DNA of 64,000 nucleotides from Limonium bicolor (Eukaryota; Streptophyta; Magnoliopsida; Caryophyllales; Plumbaginaceae). The notes under the pieces were generated by a model. The model searched no databases. It saw nothing but the letters and a program-made list of their open reading frames with translations, and was not told the origin of the DNA. The translations under genes and the position numbers were made by a program. Shown one piece after another: positions 11,275 to 23,705 of the stretch (positions within the stretch are counted from its first letter, which is position 1; each line of letters opens with the position of its first letter). The DNA is taken from positions 478,307,594-478,371,593 of the forward strand of contig CM041777.1 in NCBI GenBank assembly GCA_023374045.1, in the 5' to 3' direction.

Positions 11275-11757
11275 CTAACAGAAGACCCGGTGGTGGTGAT
11301 TTTTCTTCTCAAATTGGAGGATGTAAACATCATCCTCTTGTAGGTGAGGCTTATAGAAAGAACGCTCATTATCATCTTCAGAGAAAATTAATTCATCGAA
11401 GGTGATAGTGGCGTTTTGTTTGGATATGGTGGCGGGAGGTGATGGCAATTCCTTTTCTTCTTTTTCGAGGATGTAAATATCCTCATTGTCTGGGTATATT
11501 ATAGAGAAGGATGGAAGATAGCGGTAATTGATTTTAGAGGGAGGGGTCTCTATGAATGGCTCGTTTGTAGTGGGGTGTTCTACCTCTTGAACTGTTTCGC
11601 TCATTGATTGCTCTAGTAGTTGAGCGATTTTCTCCAGGTAGTCTGGTTGATCTTCTAACCAGAGTTGCTCTTGGACTATGAGACAATCCTCAAAATCATG
11701 AGCTCCCCCACATTCGGAGCAGTATAAATCCTGCCAATATTCAAGTGCCTCTTCCAT
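11275..11757 (-). CDS. small zinc-knuckle protein of the Athila-like element
   Basis: A 160-residue frame. I chose the ATG at 11755-11757 because the upstream in-frame part is a hydrophobic, A/T-driven extension. Residues about 10-24 contain CSECGGAHDFEDC, a C-x2-C-x3-H-x4-C zinc-knuckle-like cluster resembling the CGG-x-H-x4-C clusters in Athila/Tat Gag proteins. The remainder is strongly acidic (DQPDYLEK, EKEEKEL, EDDNE) with no other domain I recognise. It is the only substantial frame in the element and lies between primer site and polypurine tract, in gag position. It may be a reduced Gag-like protein that lets RNA be packaged by an autonomous partner; that role is inference. Ending at TGA/TAG is intact and no frameshift is visible. 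Confidence 0.55.
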   Translation of the reverse strand: MEEALEYWQDLYCSECGGAHDFEDCLIVQEQLWLEDQPDYLEKIAQLLEQSMSETVQEVEHPTTNEPFIETPPSKINYRYLPSFSIIYPDNEDIYILEKEEKELPSPPATISKQNATITFDELIFSEDDNERSFYKPHLQEDDVYILQFEKKNHHHRVFC

Positions 11758-11972
11758 TGCCGTGTACAGATATATATTATTTTTTTTTTTTTGAGTTTTT
11801 GTATATAAAACAAAATTACTGAAACAAATTAGAAAAAAAGGATTAGAAACAAACATAAAAATAATAAACAAAATAAAAGATAATTAAATATAAACACAAC
11901 AATAATAATATAGACAAAATATTCTAATATAACAAGTGAATAATCCGGGGCTTAGGGACTAGAATAAACTAG

Positions 11973-11990
11973 TCCCCGGCAACGGCGCCA
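11973..11990 (-). other. primer binding site of the Athila-like element
   Basis: The minus strand reads TGGCGCCGTTGCCGGGGA three bases after the LTR end. It begins with TGG, complementary to the tRNA CCA end, and has the form used by Athila/Tat elements, usually attributed to tRNA-Asp. Confidence 0.8.
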
Positions 11991-12926
11991 TTTTGCAGAC
12001 GTTATATTGTGAGTGGTTAGAACAGGTGTAATTATCATAAAAGAAAGAAATTAAAACCCAAAAATAACGTCGGGCTGCAAAAAATCCCGGTCGCAGTAGT
12101 ATAGTGAAAATGTAAGCAACCGGATGTCGAACCGTGGGACTAATATACATATAATAGTACCTAAGCGTGTCACAAGTGGGGGTGGATTAATTGACTTGTA
12201 AATGAATAAAAAGGACAGATAAAATAAACTAAGTTGACAGATAAATAAAATGGAACTCTGGTCAGGTTATTATATCTGCATAATTATGCTAACTCTACTG
12301 GTTTAATAATTTGGCAAGGTTCCTGTAATTATCTTAAGGACTAAGTCATAGCCTCATAAGAACTCGTTCACCTGTAATGCAAGGTTCTAATCAAGGTTCA
12401 AGCAAAAGCCTGCGAACGGCAGAGGAGTATTGAGGAATTACATTTGCAACTGAATACTAACTTATTAAATCATAACAAGTTTCCTCCAGTTTTACGCCTT
12501 AATTAACCTGTCTATTTATCACCTGGTCTGATCAAAATAGACTTAGTAGAGCAATTTAATAAATTCGCGAGATCTATTAAAAAGGTGCATGATAACCTTT
12601 AAGCGTAACAAACTGTATATAAATAAACCAGTAGAAATATTGCATAATTAGTACAGATACATAATAACTATTCCCAGAGTAAACGTAAACTAGCCTAACA
12701 TATTAAATAGATAGATAGAGACGAGAGTAATAGAAATCATCTGTAATCACTCCGTCTCACTCTGCTATTTTGTGTACGTAGGGCTAGAGGTGAATTTGGT
12801 GGACTGTAAAATAAATAAAATGGAGAAGGCGGGAGAAGAGAAATGAGATGAATGTGTGAAGTGGTGAAGTTGGGTCGTGGATGGATTGGTGAATTCGTGA
12901 GTGATTTATTGGGTGAAGCTCGTGGG

Positions 12927-12934
12927 TTTATATA
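12927..12934 (-). promoter_or_regulatory. TATA box in 5' LTR (TATATAAA)
   Basis: Minus-strand TATATAAA about 730 bp into the LTR, the likely core promoter of the element. Transcription would run leftward through the primer site and ORF. Confidence 0.6.
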
Positions 12935-13154
12935 GAAAAAGGAAGAAGAAAGCAGAGAAGATAGACAGACGCGTGAGCGAGCAAATGATTGAGGCGGTGG
13001 AAGATTGAGCTCATTGATTGCTCACTGATTGAAGGGACAGAGCGTGTGCAGAAATTAAGGTAGACGCAGACAGTGGACGAGTGGGCGAGTTGCAGACACT
13101 CGGTGGAGGTAAGTTGGAGACGACGGCGGGCGAAGAAGAAGAAACTGGTCGCGA

Positions 13155-13395
13155 GGCACAACCGCCTCCAAAGGAGGCGGTCTCCTCCTCTCCTGTCCGC
13201 CAATGAACCAGGCGGTAGCCTGTGTCTCGTCCGCCTGATAAGGAGGCGGTCCCTCTGTGCCGTCCGCCAGTTATCAGGCGGTAGCCTGAGTCATGTCCTC
13301 CTCGCGGTTGCATGTGAGAGATCCGCTAGTTATTGGGCGGTAGCCTGTGTGTTGTCCGCGAGGCGGTTGCGCCACTCTAGTCCGCCAGTTATCGC
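13155..13395. repeat. GC-rich GGCGGT / ACCGCC cluster, second LTR copy
   Basis: Counterpart of the cluster at 9485-9720, differing by a few single-base indels. Confidence 0.6.
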
Positions 13396-13949
13396 GACGT
13401 CGCGTGACTTATTCCTTCCAACTTCGACCGGCTCTAGATTCTTCGTTTGGGCTCCGTTTTTCGAGCCGTTTGCGTCTATGTGTTCTTTTTTCTACTTTAG
13501 TCCCAGCTTGGTTTCCCTCATGTTAAACCAATAATTTAGTGAGATAATAATAAAACATAAACTAGAGGAAAACTAACCGAAGTGGAGAAATGAGCAAGAA
13601 AAGTGTTAATATTATATATGAAATACACCTATAAATCATGCTCATTTGGACACTTATCAGGCTCCATATTTTTACTGCAGGATGAGGATCGAGGAAGCGG
13701 AATGGCTATAGATTCTAGGCTGCATAAATACTTTTGGTTATTTTGGATGTTGAGCCCGGGATGCGCCTGTGCTCCCGTGGCATTATATTTTGGTACTGTT
13801 CGTTTACAGTTGACAGTGGAGTTAATGTGTACAGTTTACAGTTATGGATGTAGTTACAAACTCGGTATTATGTTTATGTATTAAAGGTTATTAGTTCTAT
13901 GCTCGGGAGTTTGATCATTAGACCGGTACGCTTGTATTTATTCTGCCTT

Positions 13950-13971
13950 GTTAACCACGTGGGTGGTTGAC
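13950..13971 (+). other. LTR-end hairpin, family B
   Basis: Arms GTTAACCAC and GTGGTTGAC around a GTGG loop; one pair would be G-U in RNA. It lies 79 bp before the LTR end and is followed by TTCCGCTGC at 14003-14011. It is the counterpart of the family A hairpin with different arm sequence. Confidence 0.6.
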
Positions 13972-14050
13972 GGCGTTGTAGCACCGAATCGTTTAGTTGT
14001 TTTTCCGCTGCGATTTCATTTAATGTTAAGTGTGTAGTAGGGGTGTTACA

Positions 14051-14344
14051 TTGCTAGTTTGAGTTGGAGTTTGCCGTAAAAACCAGGCATAGAGCATATG
14101 CTCTTGTTCACCAGTGAGGGTCACAAAATTACCAGGTGTGAAGAGAATGGACACAGGAGATGAGTTTTACGTTCTTTGCCCATTAATCAGAGCAAGAGGA
14201 GAATAAAAGGGCATGTTGATGAGTATGCTCTATTTGCAAGTTGGTGTTTGAGATAGCAGTTCCAATTTGTTCGTCGAGGAGCAGACATAGGGAGATGCTG
14301 AGGTGTTGTAGCATGGCTGTTGTTATCAGTGGAGTGTTGGTTAA
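14051..14344 (-). mobile_element. truncated LTR 'D', distal fragment
   Basis: This segment and 50035-51209 are the two sides of the GTTAA insertion site of element A1, so they were once contiguous. Read on the minus strand they form the first 1.47 kb of an LTR starting TGAAATACCCCG at 51209. It is cut off at 14050, where LTR B ends. No coding motif was recognised in this part. Confidence 0.5.
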
Positions 14345-14446
14345 TGTAACACCCCTACCATTAATACAGTCATTACGTCCAATCTCCTCGTGCTTCCCGA
14401 GTCACGCAGCGGATACATACTTACATACATCGGGTGATACAGTGCC

Positions 14447-14468
14447 GCTAGTCACCCACGTGACTAAC
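14447..14468 (-). other. LTR-end hairpin, A1 3' LTR
   Basis: Plus-strand arms GCTAGTCAC and GTGACTAAC around CCAC. One pair is broken compared with the A2 copy. Confidence 0.55.
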
Positions 14469-15002
14469 AAGGCTACTACTTCTACATACAGCATCGGTCT
14501 GATGGACCGGAATGTCCGAGTACTACGCAAACACAATACATACTCCCATTACTTACTGAGTACTACAATACTCCATTTTATACAATACTCCATTCAGTAC
14601 AATACTTCATAATTCATTACAAGATAATACACTACACATACCGAGTTTACTGAGCTCCAAATACAAATACGATACCTCCTCAATTCCATGCATACTCATT
14701 AAGAGCCTATCCACTACCCGTTCCTCACAACTACATACTTGCAACTTACGTAATAGTGTACCCCTTGGTACATTTCTACATGCAAGGCTACAAGTCTTAT
14801 ACCATTTACTACAATCTACCTTTCATTCCTAGTAATCTAGGCATGTCCACCGGTCTCTTCTGTGACTAGGTCGCTTCGGGTACCTGCACACTAAAACTTC
14901 CCCCTAGGGGGTCAGCTTACGCTGAATATGATAACCGCATACCCCGCGTACTAGCGAGGGTACGCCGACCATTTGGTCGAATACATGCAATTCATTTTGC
15001 AA

Positions 15003-15029
15003 TACATACATACATACATACATACATAC
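15003..15029. repeat. (TACA)n microsatellite in LTR
   Basis: Six to seven tandem TACA units. The whole neighbourhood of the family A LTR is rich in TACA/TGTA words. Confidence 0.7.
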
Positions 15030-16180
15030 TTACATGCTTTCATTCACAATACTACAATACTACACAAGGTATACATACATACGCGCAGTACAATACATGC
15101 TTGGAAGACAATACAAGTCAACCAATACTTACTTACCATCTTCTAGAATACACATACACAATACATACTCATTACATACTCGATACGCAATACAGAGATA
15201 CAATTCTCCAATACATACAAAGGTCCAGTTAGCTTCATTACACACCCGGGTTAATCGGGTGTTCAATACTTTCGCTCCAGGTCAATGACTTACAATAGTC
15301 AAGACCAATACACATGCAATACTTACTTCTTACATACTTTACTTCCAGTTAAGTCGGTATGACCTCCGGGCAGGGATTACTACATCCCACCACCGGGCTT
15401 TAGGGTGGCCCACTAATCCAGGATGCTACCCATTCAAGGGAATTGATCCATGGAAAAGATTACAGCCATGATTCGGATCCAACCTCTTGTGTTTCCTTAT
15501 CCTCACGCGTGGCCGAAACTATATCGGACTTCTACTCATTCCATTTACTCATTACTCAAGTCAGGAGTTAGATTGTTAGGAATTAGTAGAAGTCAATACT
15601 TCATTTCCATACATCCATACAATACACAAGTACACATTACATACACATACCCTTCATTCTCATTCATACATTTCATGAATTATACAAACTAAATGTTCAA
15701 AAAGATACAATCAAGAACAAAATAGTTCAAACACAATTAAGTGCATTAAAATTCCGATTCGTGCATTTATCTTATTGGTGATCACATAAGCACACAAATC
15801 GGGGTAACCAGGTTAGGATACAGAGCATGAAGAAATCATACCGTTCACCGTCGTTTTCGTACTACCGGATTCCTTCAACGTTCAACTATTTGATTCCTAT
15901 ACATACATGAAGTTGTATGATCAATACCAACTTACTCGTCCATTAATACTCCTAATGTATACCTACTACTCCTTTACATTCACACTTGGTTATAAACCAT
16001 TCTTTTCCTTATTACTCCTTAAACTTGCTTCCTTACTCATTTACTTTCTTTCTTACCATTATTACTTCATTAATGGTGTATTACTACATACATATGCATA
16101 TATGTGTATAGGCATATATATATATATATATATATGATTACTATAATCATATAATAAAACATTTTTTTTTGTTTTGACTC

Positions 16181-16580
16181 GACCGAACTTGCAAGTCCGG
16201 TCGCAAGTTCGGTCCAAGTCAGTAGGCTACATCGTGCGAAAATTCCAGGGCCGACTGACCTTGCAAGTCCGGTCCCAAGGTCGGTCCATTCCAGTAAGCT
16301 TCTTTCGTGAGAATTTTAGCCCGACCGACCTTGCAAGTCCGGTCGCAAGGTCGGTGCATTCCAGTGGCTTGCATTACGGGAATTTTTCAGGCCGACCGAA
16401 CTTGCAAGTCCGGTCGCAAGTTCGGTCCATTCCAGAAGGTTTCTGACGGGAGAATTTTCTGGTCCGACCGAACTTGCAAGTCCGGTCGCAAGGTCGGTCG
16501 ATTCCAGAAGGCTTCCCGTCTTTGTAAATCTGGGCTCGACCGAACTTGCAAGTCCTCGCAAGTCCGGTCCGGCCCAGTAC
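16181..16580 (-). repeat. family A palindromic array, A1 3' LTR (6 units)
   Basis: Units start at 16181, 16253, 16323, 16394, 16466 and 16538, spacing 70-72 bp. Each contains GACCGAACTTGC, GACCGGACTTGC and their complements, so most units fold on themselves. The spacers between palindromes are also partly conserved (CATTCCAG...GAAAATT). Confidence 0.85.
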
Positions 16581-18654
16581 TTCAGTTTTAAAATCTGTTT
16601 TTGTGTGTTTTCTTTACCCATTGCTTCCCCAATCTTTACCATACTTCCCCACATGATTTAGCACTAATTAAACCCTCTAAATCACCATGGTTCATCCACC
16701 AAACTTACTACCAATCCTTACATTCACTTACACATTTCTCCTCATTTCATTTCAACACTTATACTAGTTTCCTCACACTAATGCTACAGATTTTGTTTCC
16801 CCTATTATGCTACAGATTTTTCCCTCAACACTTATCCTCCAATACTCCCTCATCCAATGCCACTCTTAGCATCTTAAATACATTAACTCACAACCTAGTT
16901 CCATCCCATTTATGAACTCATACCCAAATCTGTTACAAGGTACTAAACACTCCTTTTAAACTCTCCAAATACTTCTCTTCTTAAACAACTTAAGTATTCA
17001 AATTTCTAGATGAAATTTGCCATAGTCTCCCCTATATTCTTAACATTCTCCACACATCATTTCAGCTCACATGTTCTCATTCTCACAACCTGTTTATACA
17101 TCACATTATACTCACATTTCAATACTACTACAATCAACATAAATTTCTTGCACACATACACATACTACCCAAGTTTTCCCAAGCTTTTAAACATCTTTTA
17201 AAAAGCTTCAAAACTGTTACATTCTCTTCTCCAATACATTACTACATTACTACTACTCATACCACATACATTCCTCATTGTTAGATACTTAAAATCTGTT
17301 ACAATGCAATACACAAACTAACCCAAGGTAAGAGCATTACCTTGACTTGCTAGTTTTTCTTTCTTTCTTGCCTTCTCCTTTTTTTTCCTCTTTCCTTCTT
17401 GTTCTAGGTTTTTAATCAAGGAATGGGCAATGCTACAGCAACCCATATCAATATACACAAACACTTAGCACCCATTTTATACTAACCCTAGAATTTAGGT
17501 GTTTTAGGGTTTAGACAAGAGTATTACCTTCCAATGGATGAATGGAGTTCTTGACTAGCAAGAGAACAAGATTCCTAGCCCAACAAGGGAGCCAAAATCG
17601 GCTGGAACAAGGAGGGCCAAGAGTTCAAAAACTGAAAATCCTTATAATGCCAATAAGAGCTAGAAATGAAGGATTTTCGAAATTCTTTTTACCTCAAGAT
17701 GATAAGGAGGTGAAGGTGCTTCTAATGGTGGACTTGAATCTTCAAATGGAGAATACCCACCGAAATGAAAGTGGTCGTTTTCGATTTTTGGAAGGATGAA
17801 ATGTTCTCCTTTGCAAGGGGATTCCAATGGTACTAATTTTGTAATTTTTGGAGCAAGATTAATGGGTTAACAAGAGGAGAGAAGGGGGAAGTTGTGTGAG
17901 CTCTTCTAATTCTCCATGGGTGTCGCAAGGAAGAAGAAAGAATAGAGAAGGAGGAGGAGGGGAGTGCCAACGTGAGAGGAAGAGGGGAGTGAGGAGAGAG
18001 AGTCTTATTTTTGCTTTTTGATTTCCTTAATGGGTTTGTCTTTTAGCAAATAAGAAAATCATAAAGAGAGTGAGAGTGGGGGAGGCTCAATCGGCCACAT
18101 ACATGCCCCTCTACAGATTTTTGCTTTTTATTTGCAAAAATGGACACACTAACTTTGTCTATTTGCATTCTCACCCCACAACTTACCGGTTGTTACAGTT
18201 CTTACTAACCGGTACCCGTTTTCCGTAATTTTCTCGTTTAATTAATTTTATTGGTTCTAAAGCTCCACTAATATTTATTAGTGACTATTTAGTTGACCAA
18301 AACTGTTACGAGTCTGTTTGACCCGCTTAAAGTCGCGTTTTCCCGGTTTCCTCGAAAAACGTGCTCTAAAGCTCTATTAACGTTTTAATACATTATTTGG
18401 ATCCGTTTTCTTTGGGAGTTGTTCCCCATATATTACTTAGGTCTTACTAAACCCTTAGAATCCATATAATACGCTAACCGAGGTCTCGTACCTCCTATGG
18501 TTATTTAATGCTTATTTAGCGTTTTCCGCTTTTCAAGCGTTTATTTATTTCTTTTGGATTTATTTTTCCTTACCAATATTTCTCAAGCATTATTAGGCTC
18601 TTAAATACGGATTAGAATTATCTTAATCACTACATTTAAGTTTGGGGTATTTCA

Positions 18655-18670
18655 ATCTACCCCCCTTAAG
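18655..18670 (-). other. A1 polypurine tract
   Basis: The minus strand reads CTTAAGGGGGGTAGAT immediately before the 3' LTR, the normal place for second-strand priming. Confidence 0.75.
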
Positions 18671-21600
18671 AACTTTGTCCTCAAAGTTGCTCAAGGTTAT
18701 AGGGTTACAATGCTTGCTCATTCATACTTGTCTATGCCAAACGTCGTACTTTCTTCCTCCTTACAACTCCTCAATCCATTACTCCGGATTTCTACTTTCC
18801 ATGCCTTACCATTGTACAATAATTACTCAAATCCACGTTACTACCAGCCATTCAGTTCCTCATTACAAAATTTAAACGTACATGCAGTGCAAAGCTATCC
18901 CCAAAGCAATGCAATACACATTACAATCCCGCAGGCACTCAGGTCATCTAGACACCGGACTCTTCTATGTCCCGCTGCCCTTGGAATAATACAATACGAT
19001 ACTCTACTACCTTCTCAGGCATACGCTTCTAGCAAATCCTTCATCTCCAGGCTAAGAAAAATTCTTTCGCAACTACTACTTAGAAGTCCTCCACAGCATA
19101 CAACTCCAAATTCCAGTTTGTATTTATTGCTTCTACCCTATGCGTGATTCTTGTGACCACTTGAGGGGAGCTTCAAGAATCATTCGACCCTGATGTGATC
19201 AGCATCAGTGTTGAACTATCTTTCCACCCCAATTTGTGTTTGGTTTCCCTTGATCTGATCAGGATCAAGTTCGACTTCCCACATCAGATTCAACCAAACA
19301 ACTAATTTAATTGTTTTCATTTTCTATCTTTTTACTCTTTCTAGTCGTGATTACGAATTCATACCACTCCAAAGGATGGAATTCAGTCCATCAATCATTC
19401 TCAATCTACTTCCCAAATACTTTCCTCGGAATTTGATGCCTAAATGCTCATTTCATCAATCTTCTCTACTTTCTTCCATTACCCTCTATTATCTCTACTA
19501 TTCTGACTAGGGAATACAGTACTTATGAAATTCAGCTGTCCTCAATTTATTTCCAATAACATACTTACGAACACACCGCTCATGGGCTACATTCCTCTAC
19601 TACTCATATCCGTCTACTTCTTTTACTTCTTTAAGGATACAATACTTGTGGAGCTCCGTCCACTACTCATTCTCAATTGTCCCAAAACAATCACCTAGGG
19701 AGCTCAATTTCCTCTAGGTTCTACATCGGTTTTATACCGACTCATGCATCGTAATGCCATGTCTAAGTTCAAATAGACATACACGATAGGAATTATCATT
19801 TCCAAAAGGGTTTCTACTCTTCCTTACAAATACTCTCACATTGGAGTTACAAGATGGTTATATTCATCCAATGGTATTCGCATCTCTTGTGCCTAATTAC
19901 CACAATTACTAAATGAATGAATACGTATGTTTATCTGACCTAAGTACTAATCATCAATTCGATTCTCATTTGTGCTATGCACATTATAGTTTCTGTGTTT
20001 TATTCATGAAACTTACATTAAGCGGTTTTCGCTCTACCCCCCTTAAAATTAGGGCTACGCCCTCGTAATCTACCATATGTTACTATTAAATTGGTTTACT
20101 CGATTTGGGCAATCTGAAGCGTTTAGCTTCACTACGATATACTATACAATATGCTCTCAAAGGGTCTTAACCATACCAATGGTTTAGTCTTTGTACCGAG
20201 GATTCCTATATGAGTTTATTTAACTCATAATTGATTGAGTTCTAGCCTATTAGGCTTCAAGGCATTAGTAGCCATTCTTTCTTACTTACTAGGTGTATTA
20301 CATTTCCTAGCTAGGGCCCACTAGCTTCTGCTGCGCGACCCTGATAACTTGGGTTATTCACCCTTCATGTTATCCTTAATGTGCTATACATCACCTTTTT
20401 ATCCCTCTATTGTGGACATAAGGTTTACTAGCAGTGTGGTATTCTTTTACACTGTTTGAACTCAATGCGTTTTAGATTGTGACCAGCTCTCTGGTAATCT
20501 ATTACACTTACTATTCGTGCCTCCACGATTATTCATTAAGTTCCTCCGACTTGTTGTCGGGCGAGGTTAAGTCACTACCTAGATGTAGTGCTTCCTCTGT
20601 TGTCACTAGCTTCTGAATAATACCAGTTCTTCTGGTTCAGTACAAGTGTTCTTTGCTTGTATGACCTTGCATTCTCAATGCGTCGGTCCAAGTGACTTTC
20701 TTCAATCTTCTTTCACCTTTTATTCCAATGGAATTCACATCTTGTGATTGTTAGTGTGCTTACACTCTTCGTGCTTTTTGGCCTTAGGCCGCACGGTTTG
20801 TTGCTAAGCTTGCTTGACTGGCTTATGCCATGTTGTTGGTGAAAGAAAGGTTTACTACTACGGTTTACATTTCCCATATTCCTAGCTATCGCATTAGATC
20901 ATTACTGCGCGAGTGCAATACCAAAACACTCAGTCATATAGAGGCAGAGGCGTAAACGCTTGGCAGTAAATCACTTATGTGATAGGGATGAATATTTTGC
21001 TTGTCATCTCATACTTATACTTCGTGTCATTGTCCACTACTTCCTCATTGCGGTCGCTTGTTGCGCACCGTATTCTTACTCACTATACAACATCGTTTTT
21101 ACGGTCTCCGTTACTGTGGTAGCTTGCCTTCACTCCTTGCCATTATCGTTGGCACCATTTCCTTATGGTGTACAAACACTAGGAGGTTCCTAGTCATATG
21201 TATGACGGTTGTCGTAGTATACCGCCGCAATACTATCATCTTCCCATTGTGGGGATGTTCTATTTCAATTTAGGTTTCATGTGTAGGTTAGCTTACCTCA
21301 CATTACTTCCTCATTCATGATATAGTTTGCCAAATAACTTGGTTGACCAAAGATGAAGTGGTTTATCGGGTTACAAGTCTCTTGAGCGCGCGGTCATTCA
21401 TGGTGTGCAATATGCACACTCATTGATTGTTTTGACAATTACTGTCTCCATAGTGCTGAGCATTGATCATAGGCTCTAGCTATGCGGTTTTACTTTTGCT
21501 TGTACCTTACCGGGACATCCCCAAAACTTCAAGGGTTTTCTGGTCCCGTTCTCCAATTGGAGGGTATTCTATCACTAACGAGTGAAGGTTCTTGTTGAGG

Positions 21601-23705
21601 GGTTGTCCCACTCGTAGGTCTCATGACGAGGTTTACTATGTTAGTCTTTGTTTATGTACCTCTGCCATTTATACAATGGTTCCCACATGTTTGGGCGCAT
21701 AAGGAGTATGCTTACTCCTTCGAGCTTCGATGCTCTTAAGCGATGGCTTCTACAGTCCACAGCCTCCCGTAGGCGTAGTGGGTTGGAAATCTCATTTCCT
21801 TATTCATTGTCTCTTTGCAGTATCTATATACACAAGTTTTGTTGTTATGGTAGACGGAAGCCTCTTTCTAAGGGTTCACATCATCACCGCAAGTGGTGTT
21901 TCCTGTTAATGAGAGGTATCTTTCCTCAAGTTTCTCGTAGTGTCCAAGTGTGGACTAGGCCATTGTTGGCGTTATTACCATTCATGTGCCTCTGTGCTAC
22001 CATTGCTACAGAAGGTATGAAGGTAATTAAAAGCTTGTCAACTGTGTACTAGGCTGATGCTCTAGTGACAGTGACGCTGAGTTGGCCATTACTCCAAGCC
22101 ACTCAGGAGGTTGGGTTTGAATTGACGGTCCAGTTGTTGATTTCTTGTCATATGAGACAATGCCTCTTGCAAGTCTTATTATCAACTGGTGTGGTTTTAC
22201 AACCATTTCAGTTTACACAACGTATTTGGTTTGTGGCCATTAAGCCTTATTGCTGCAAGCTATGCTCTTTACAAGCTGCTTACACACGTTCCCACTCCTA
22301 GTATACCATCATAGGTTGAGAGGTACTACTGGGCTCCATGGCAAGTCGTGACATCATCTTCCGTTGATAGGAGCCCCTTTTAGGCATCTAATGCTGATCA
22401 GTGTCTTTGTAGTCTAGGGTATTTCCTGTTAAGTGAAATCCCTCCTTCGGTGTCTTAACCGAGTGTTCGTTCTATCTATTGTGCTTTCATCATGTCGTTG
22501 TTGTTCAATTGTTGCAAACTCAAACACCCTTCAAGGATTGCTCCTGGGTGTTGTTAGGTTATGCTGTTACATCCGGATAATGTTTATGATATGTTGTCCA
22601 CTGTACCGTCTTGTGGTACTATACTTGCGTTGTCCCTTTTTGGGTTATAACGTCTCCCGTTCTTGGGTAGACTGTTCACGCTGCTCCTAGTGCTTAAGAC
22701 TAGGTTTAATATCCTCCTCAATGATGGATTATACTTTGTGATAATCTTGTGATTGCTCTTGGGGACCCTGTCCCGTTTGTTGAGCATTGTGGTGTTCACG
22801 TTAGGCGACTGCCTTACTGTGTTTAGGCTGGGTATACCTTCCGGCTGTCATGGATTTACTTGATGTCCTGAGACATATCCGATGTCTATACTTACTAGTA
22901 TGTGCTCTTTGCACTTCCTAGTTCTTATTCCTTATCCTCAGATGGATTCTCTGAGTTCTCCCATACTTATTTCTTAGCTGAGTTCCTTTATACTAATCGT
23001 CTGTGGTGTCCAGTTGTTCTGATTTGAACTCACTCACGGTCCGTAGAACGGAGTTGACTACTTCCCGTGTGTCGTACACTACATGTATACATACGTGGGG
23101 TACCATGTTGATACGTTACCACTTACCCAACTATGTCAGGCCCGCAAGCTCCTTCGGAGTGCGGTTGTCCCACCTCCCGTAATTGGGTACACTCGTAGTG
23201 TTCGTCACACGCCTAGGTGAAGTATTCTGTTGCCAACTCCTCTTGTATCATTCTATGATACTCACCGTAATTCTGTTGGTTTGGTTTCGAAATCCAAGGT
23301 TTTTAAAAGAAGATTGTGGTTTTGGAAGAAAATTTGGGTTTTGAAATAACGGTTCGGTGTTAAAAGCAGTTCTCCATGGCATAGCCATGCTTGAGTTCTT
23401 GACCGAGTCCAGCTTCTTGCAGACTGGTATATCCTTTGTGCAATGGTCAGGCCGTCAGGCTTTTCCAAGGTTCCATTCTTCCAGTTTTTAGGATTTGTGA
23501 TCCTGTAGTTGCTTCATAGTAGTCGCGGTACATTGCTATGTACTTGCGGTGTGTTAGGATTCCTTTACATATTTCTGTCCTTACTGCACTTGCCGTGGCA
23601 AGTGCGTGGTACTGGTGGTTTTTAGGAAATCCTATACCGATCACGGTACTACTTCTTCGCTGTTTCGGTAGCTCTGTCAACTCTTCTGAGTGACTTCTCA
23701 ATGAT
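18671..23705 (-). mobile_element. A1 internal region, 3' part (non-coding)
   Basis: Reverse-complement counterpart of the A2 interior from about 33650 back to about 28880, with many substitutions and indels. Shared landmarks include the fragment at 23225-23480, which matches 29210-29340. Stops are frequent in all frames, and longer frames (such as 18710-19147) carry no retroelement motifs. Confidence 0.75.

Larger units (their letters stand above)
8327..13659 (-). mobile_element. Athila/Tat-like non-autonomous LTR retrotransposon, minus strand
   Basis: Two direct repeats (8327-9989 and 11994-13659) start TG and end CA and are flanked by a perfect 5-bp duplication, GGCTC, at 8322-8326 and 13660-13664. 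On the minus strand the 5' LTR is the right copy. It is followed by a primer site (11973-11990) of the kind used by Athila/Tat elements, and a GTGTGGGGGTG purine tract precedes the left copy. The 2.0-kb interior holds one small ORF and no protease, RT or integrase, so mobilisation would need proteins from elsewhere. It sits inside family B just after the GACCCC...GGGG hairpin. Confidence 0.9.
11994..13659 (-). repeat. 5' LTR of the Athila-like element
   Basis: 1,666 bp. As the upstream LTR on the minus strand it carries the promoter used for transcription; a TATATAAA box lies at 12927-12934. Confidence 0.9.
4760..14050 (+). mobile_element. large solo LTR, family B (contains gap and a nested element)
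   Basis: It starts near GAAATACCCC at 4761 and ends at 14050 with GGGGTGTTACA. These are the same terminal motifs as LTR families A and C here (TGAAATACCC...GGGGTGTTACA). Without the nested element the LTR is about 3.95 kb. Internal landmarks sit at nearly the same distances from the start as in family A: palindrome array at about +2.2 kb, splice-donor-like AAG/GTATGG at about +2.8 kb, GACCCC-GGGG hairpin, end hairpin and TTCCGCTGC. No primer site follows 14050 and no polypurine tract precedes 4760. There is no 5-bp duplication (left flank CACTA, right flank TTGCT), so it looks like a solo or recombinant LTR. Confidence 0.7.
14345..18654 (-). repeat. A1 3' LTR
   Basis: 4,310 bp. Plus-strand reading starts TGTAACACCCC and ends GGGGTATTTCA. 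Matches 45732-50034 throughout. Confidence 0.9.

Noticed and set aside
13073..13534. 153-codon frame in the Athila-like LTR
   Set aside because: Reads through the GC-rich hairpin cluster, antisense to the element, and is broken by indels in the other LTR copy.
16181..16580. Regular repeat-spacer array resembling CRISPR
   Set aside because: Plant LTR context, 'spacers' are themselves conserved, no cas genes; it is a palindromic tandem repeat.
18710..19147. 145-codon frame in the A1 interior
   Set aside because: Antisense to the element, pyrimidine-rich, not retained in A2, no domain.
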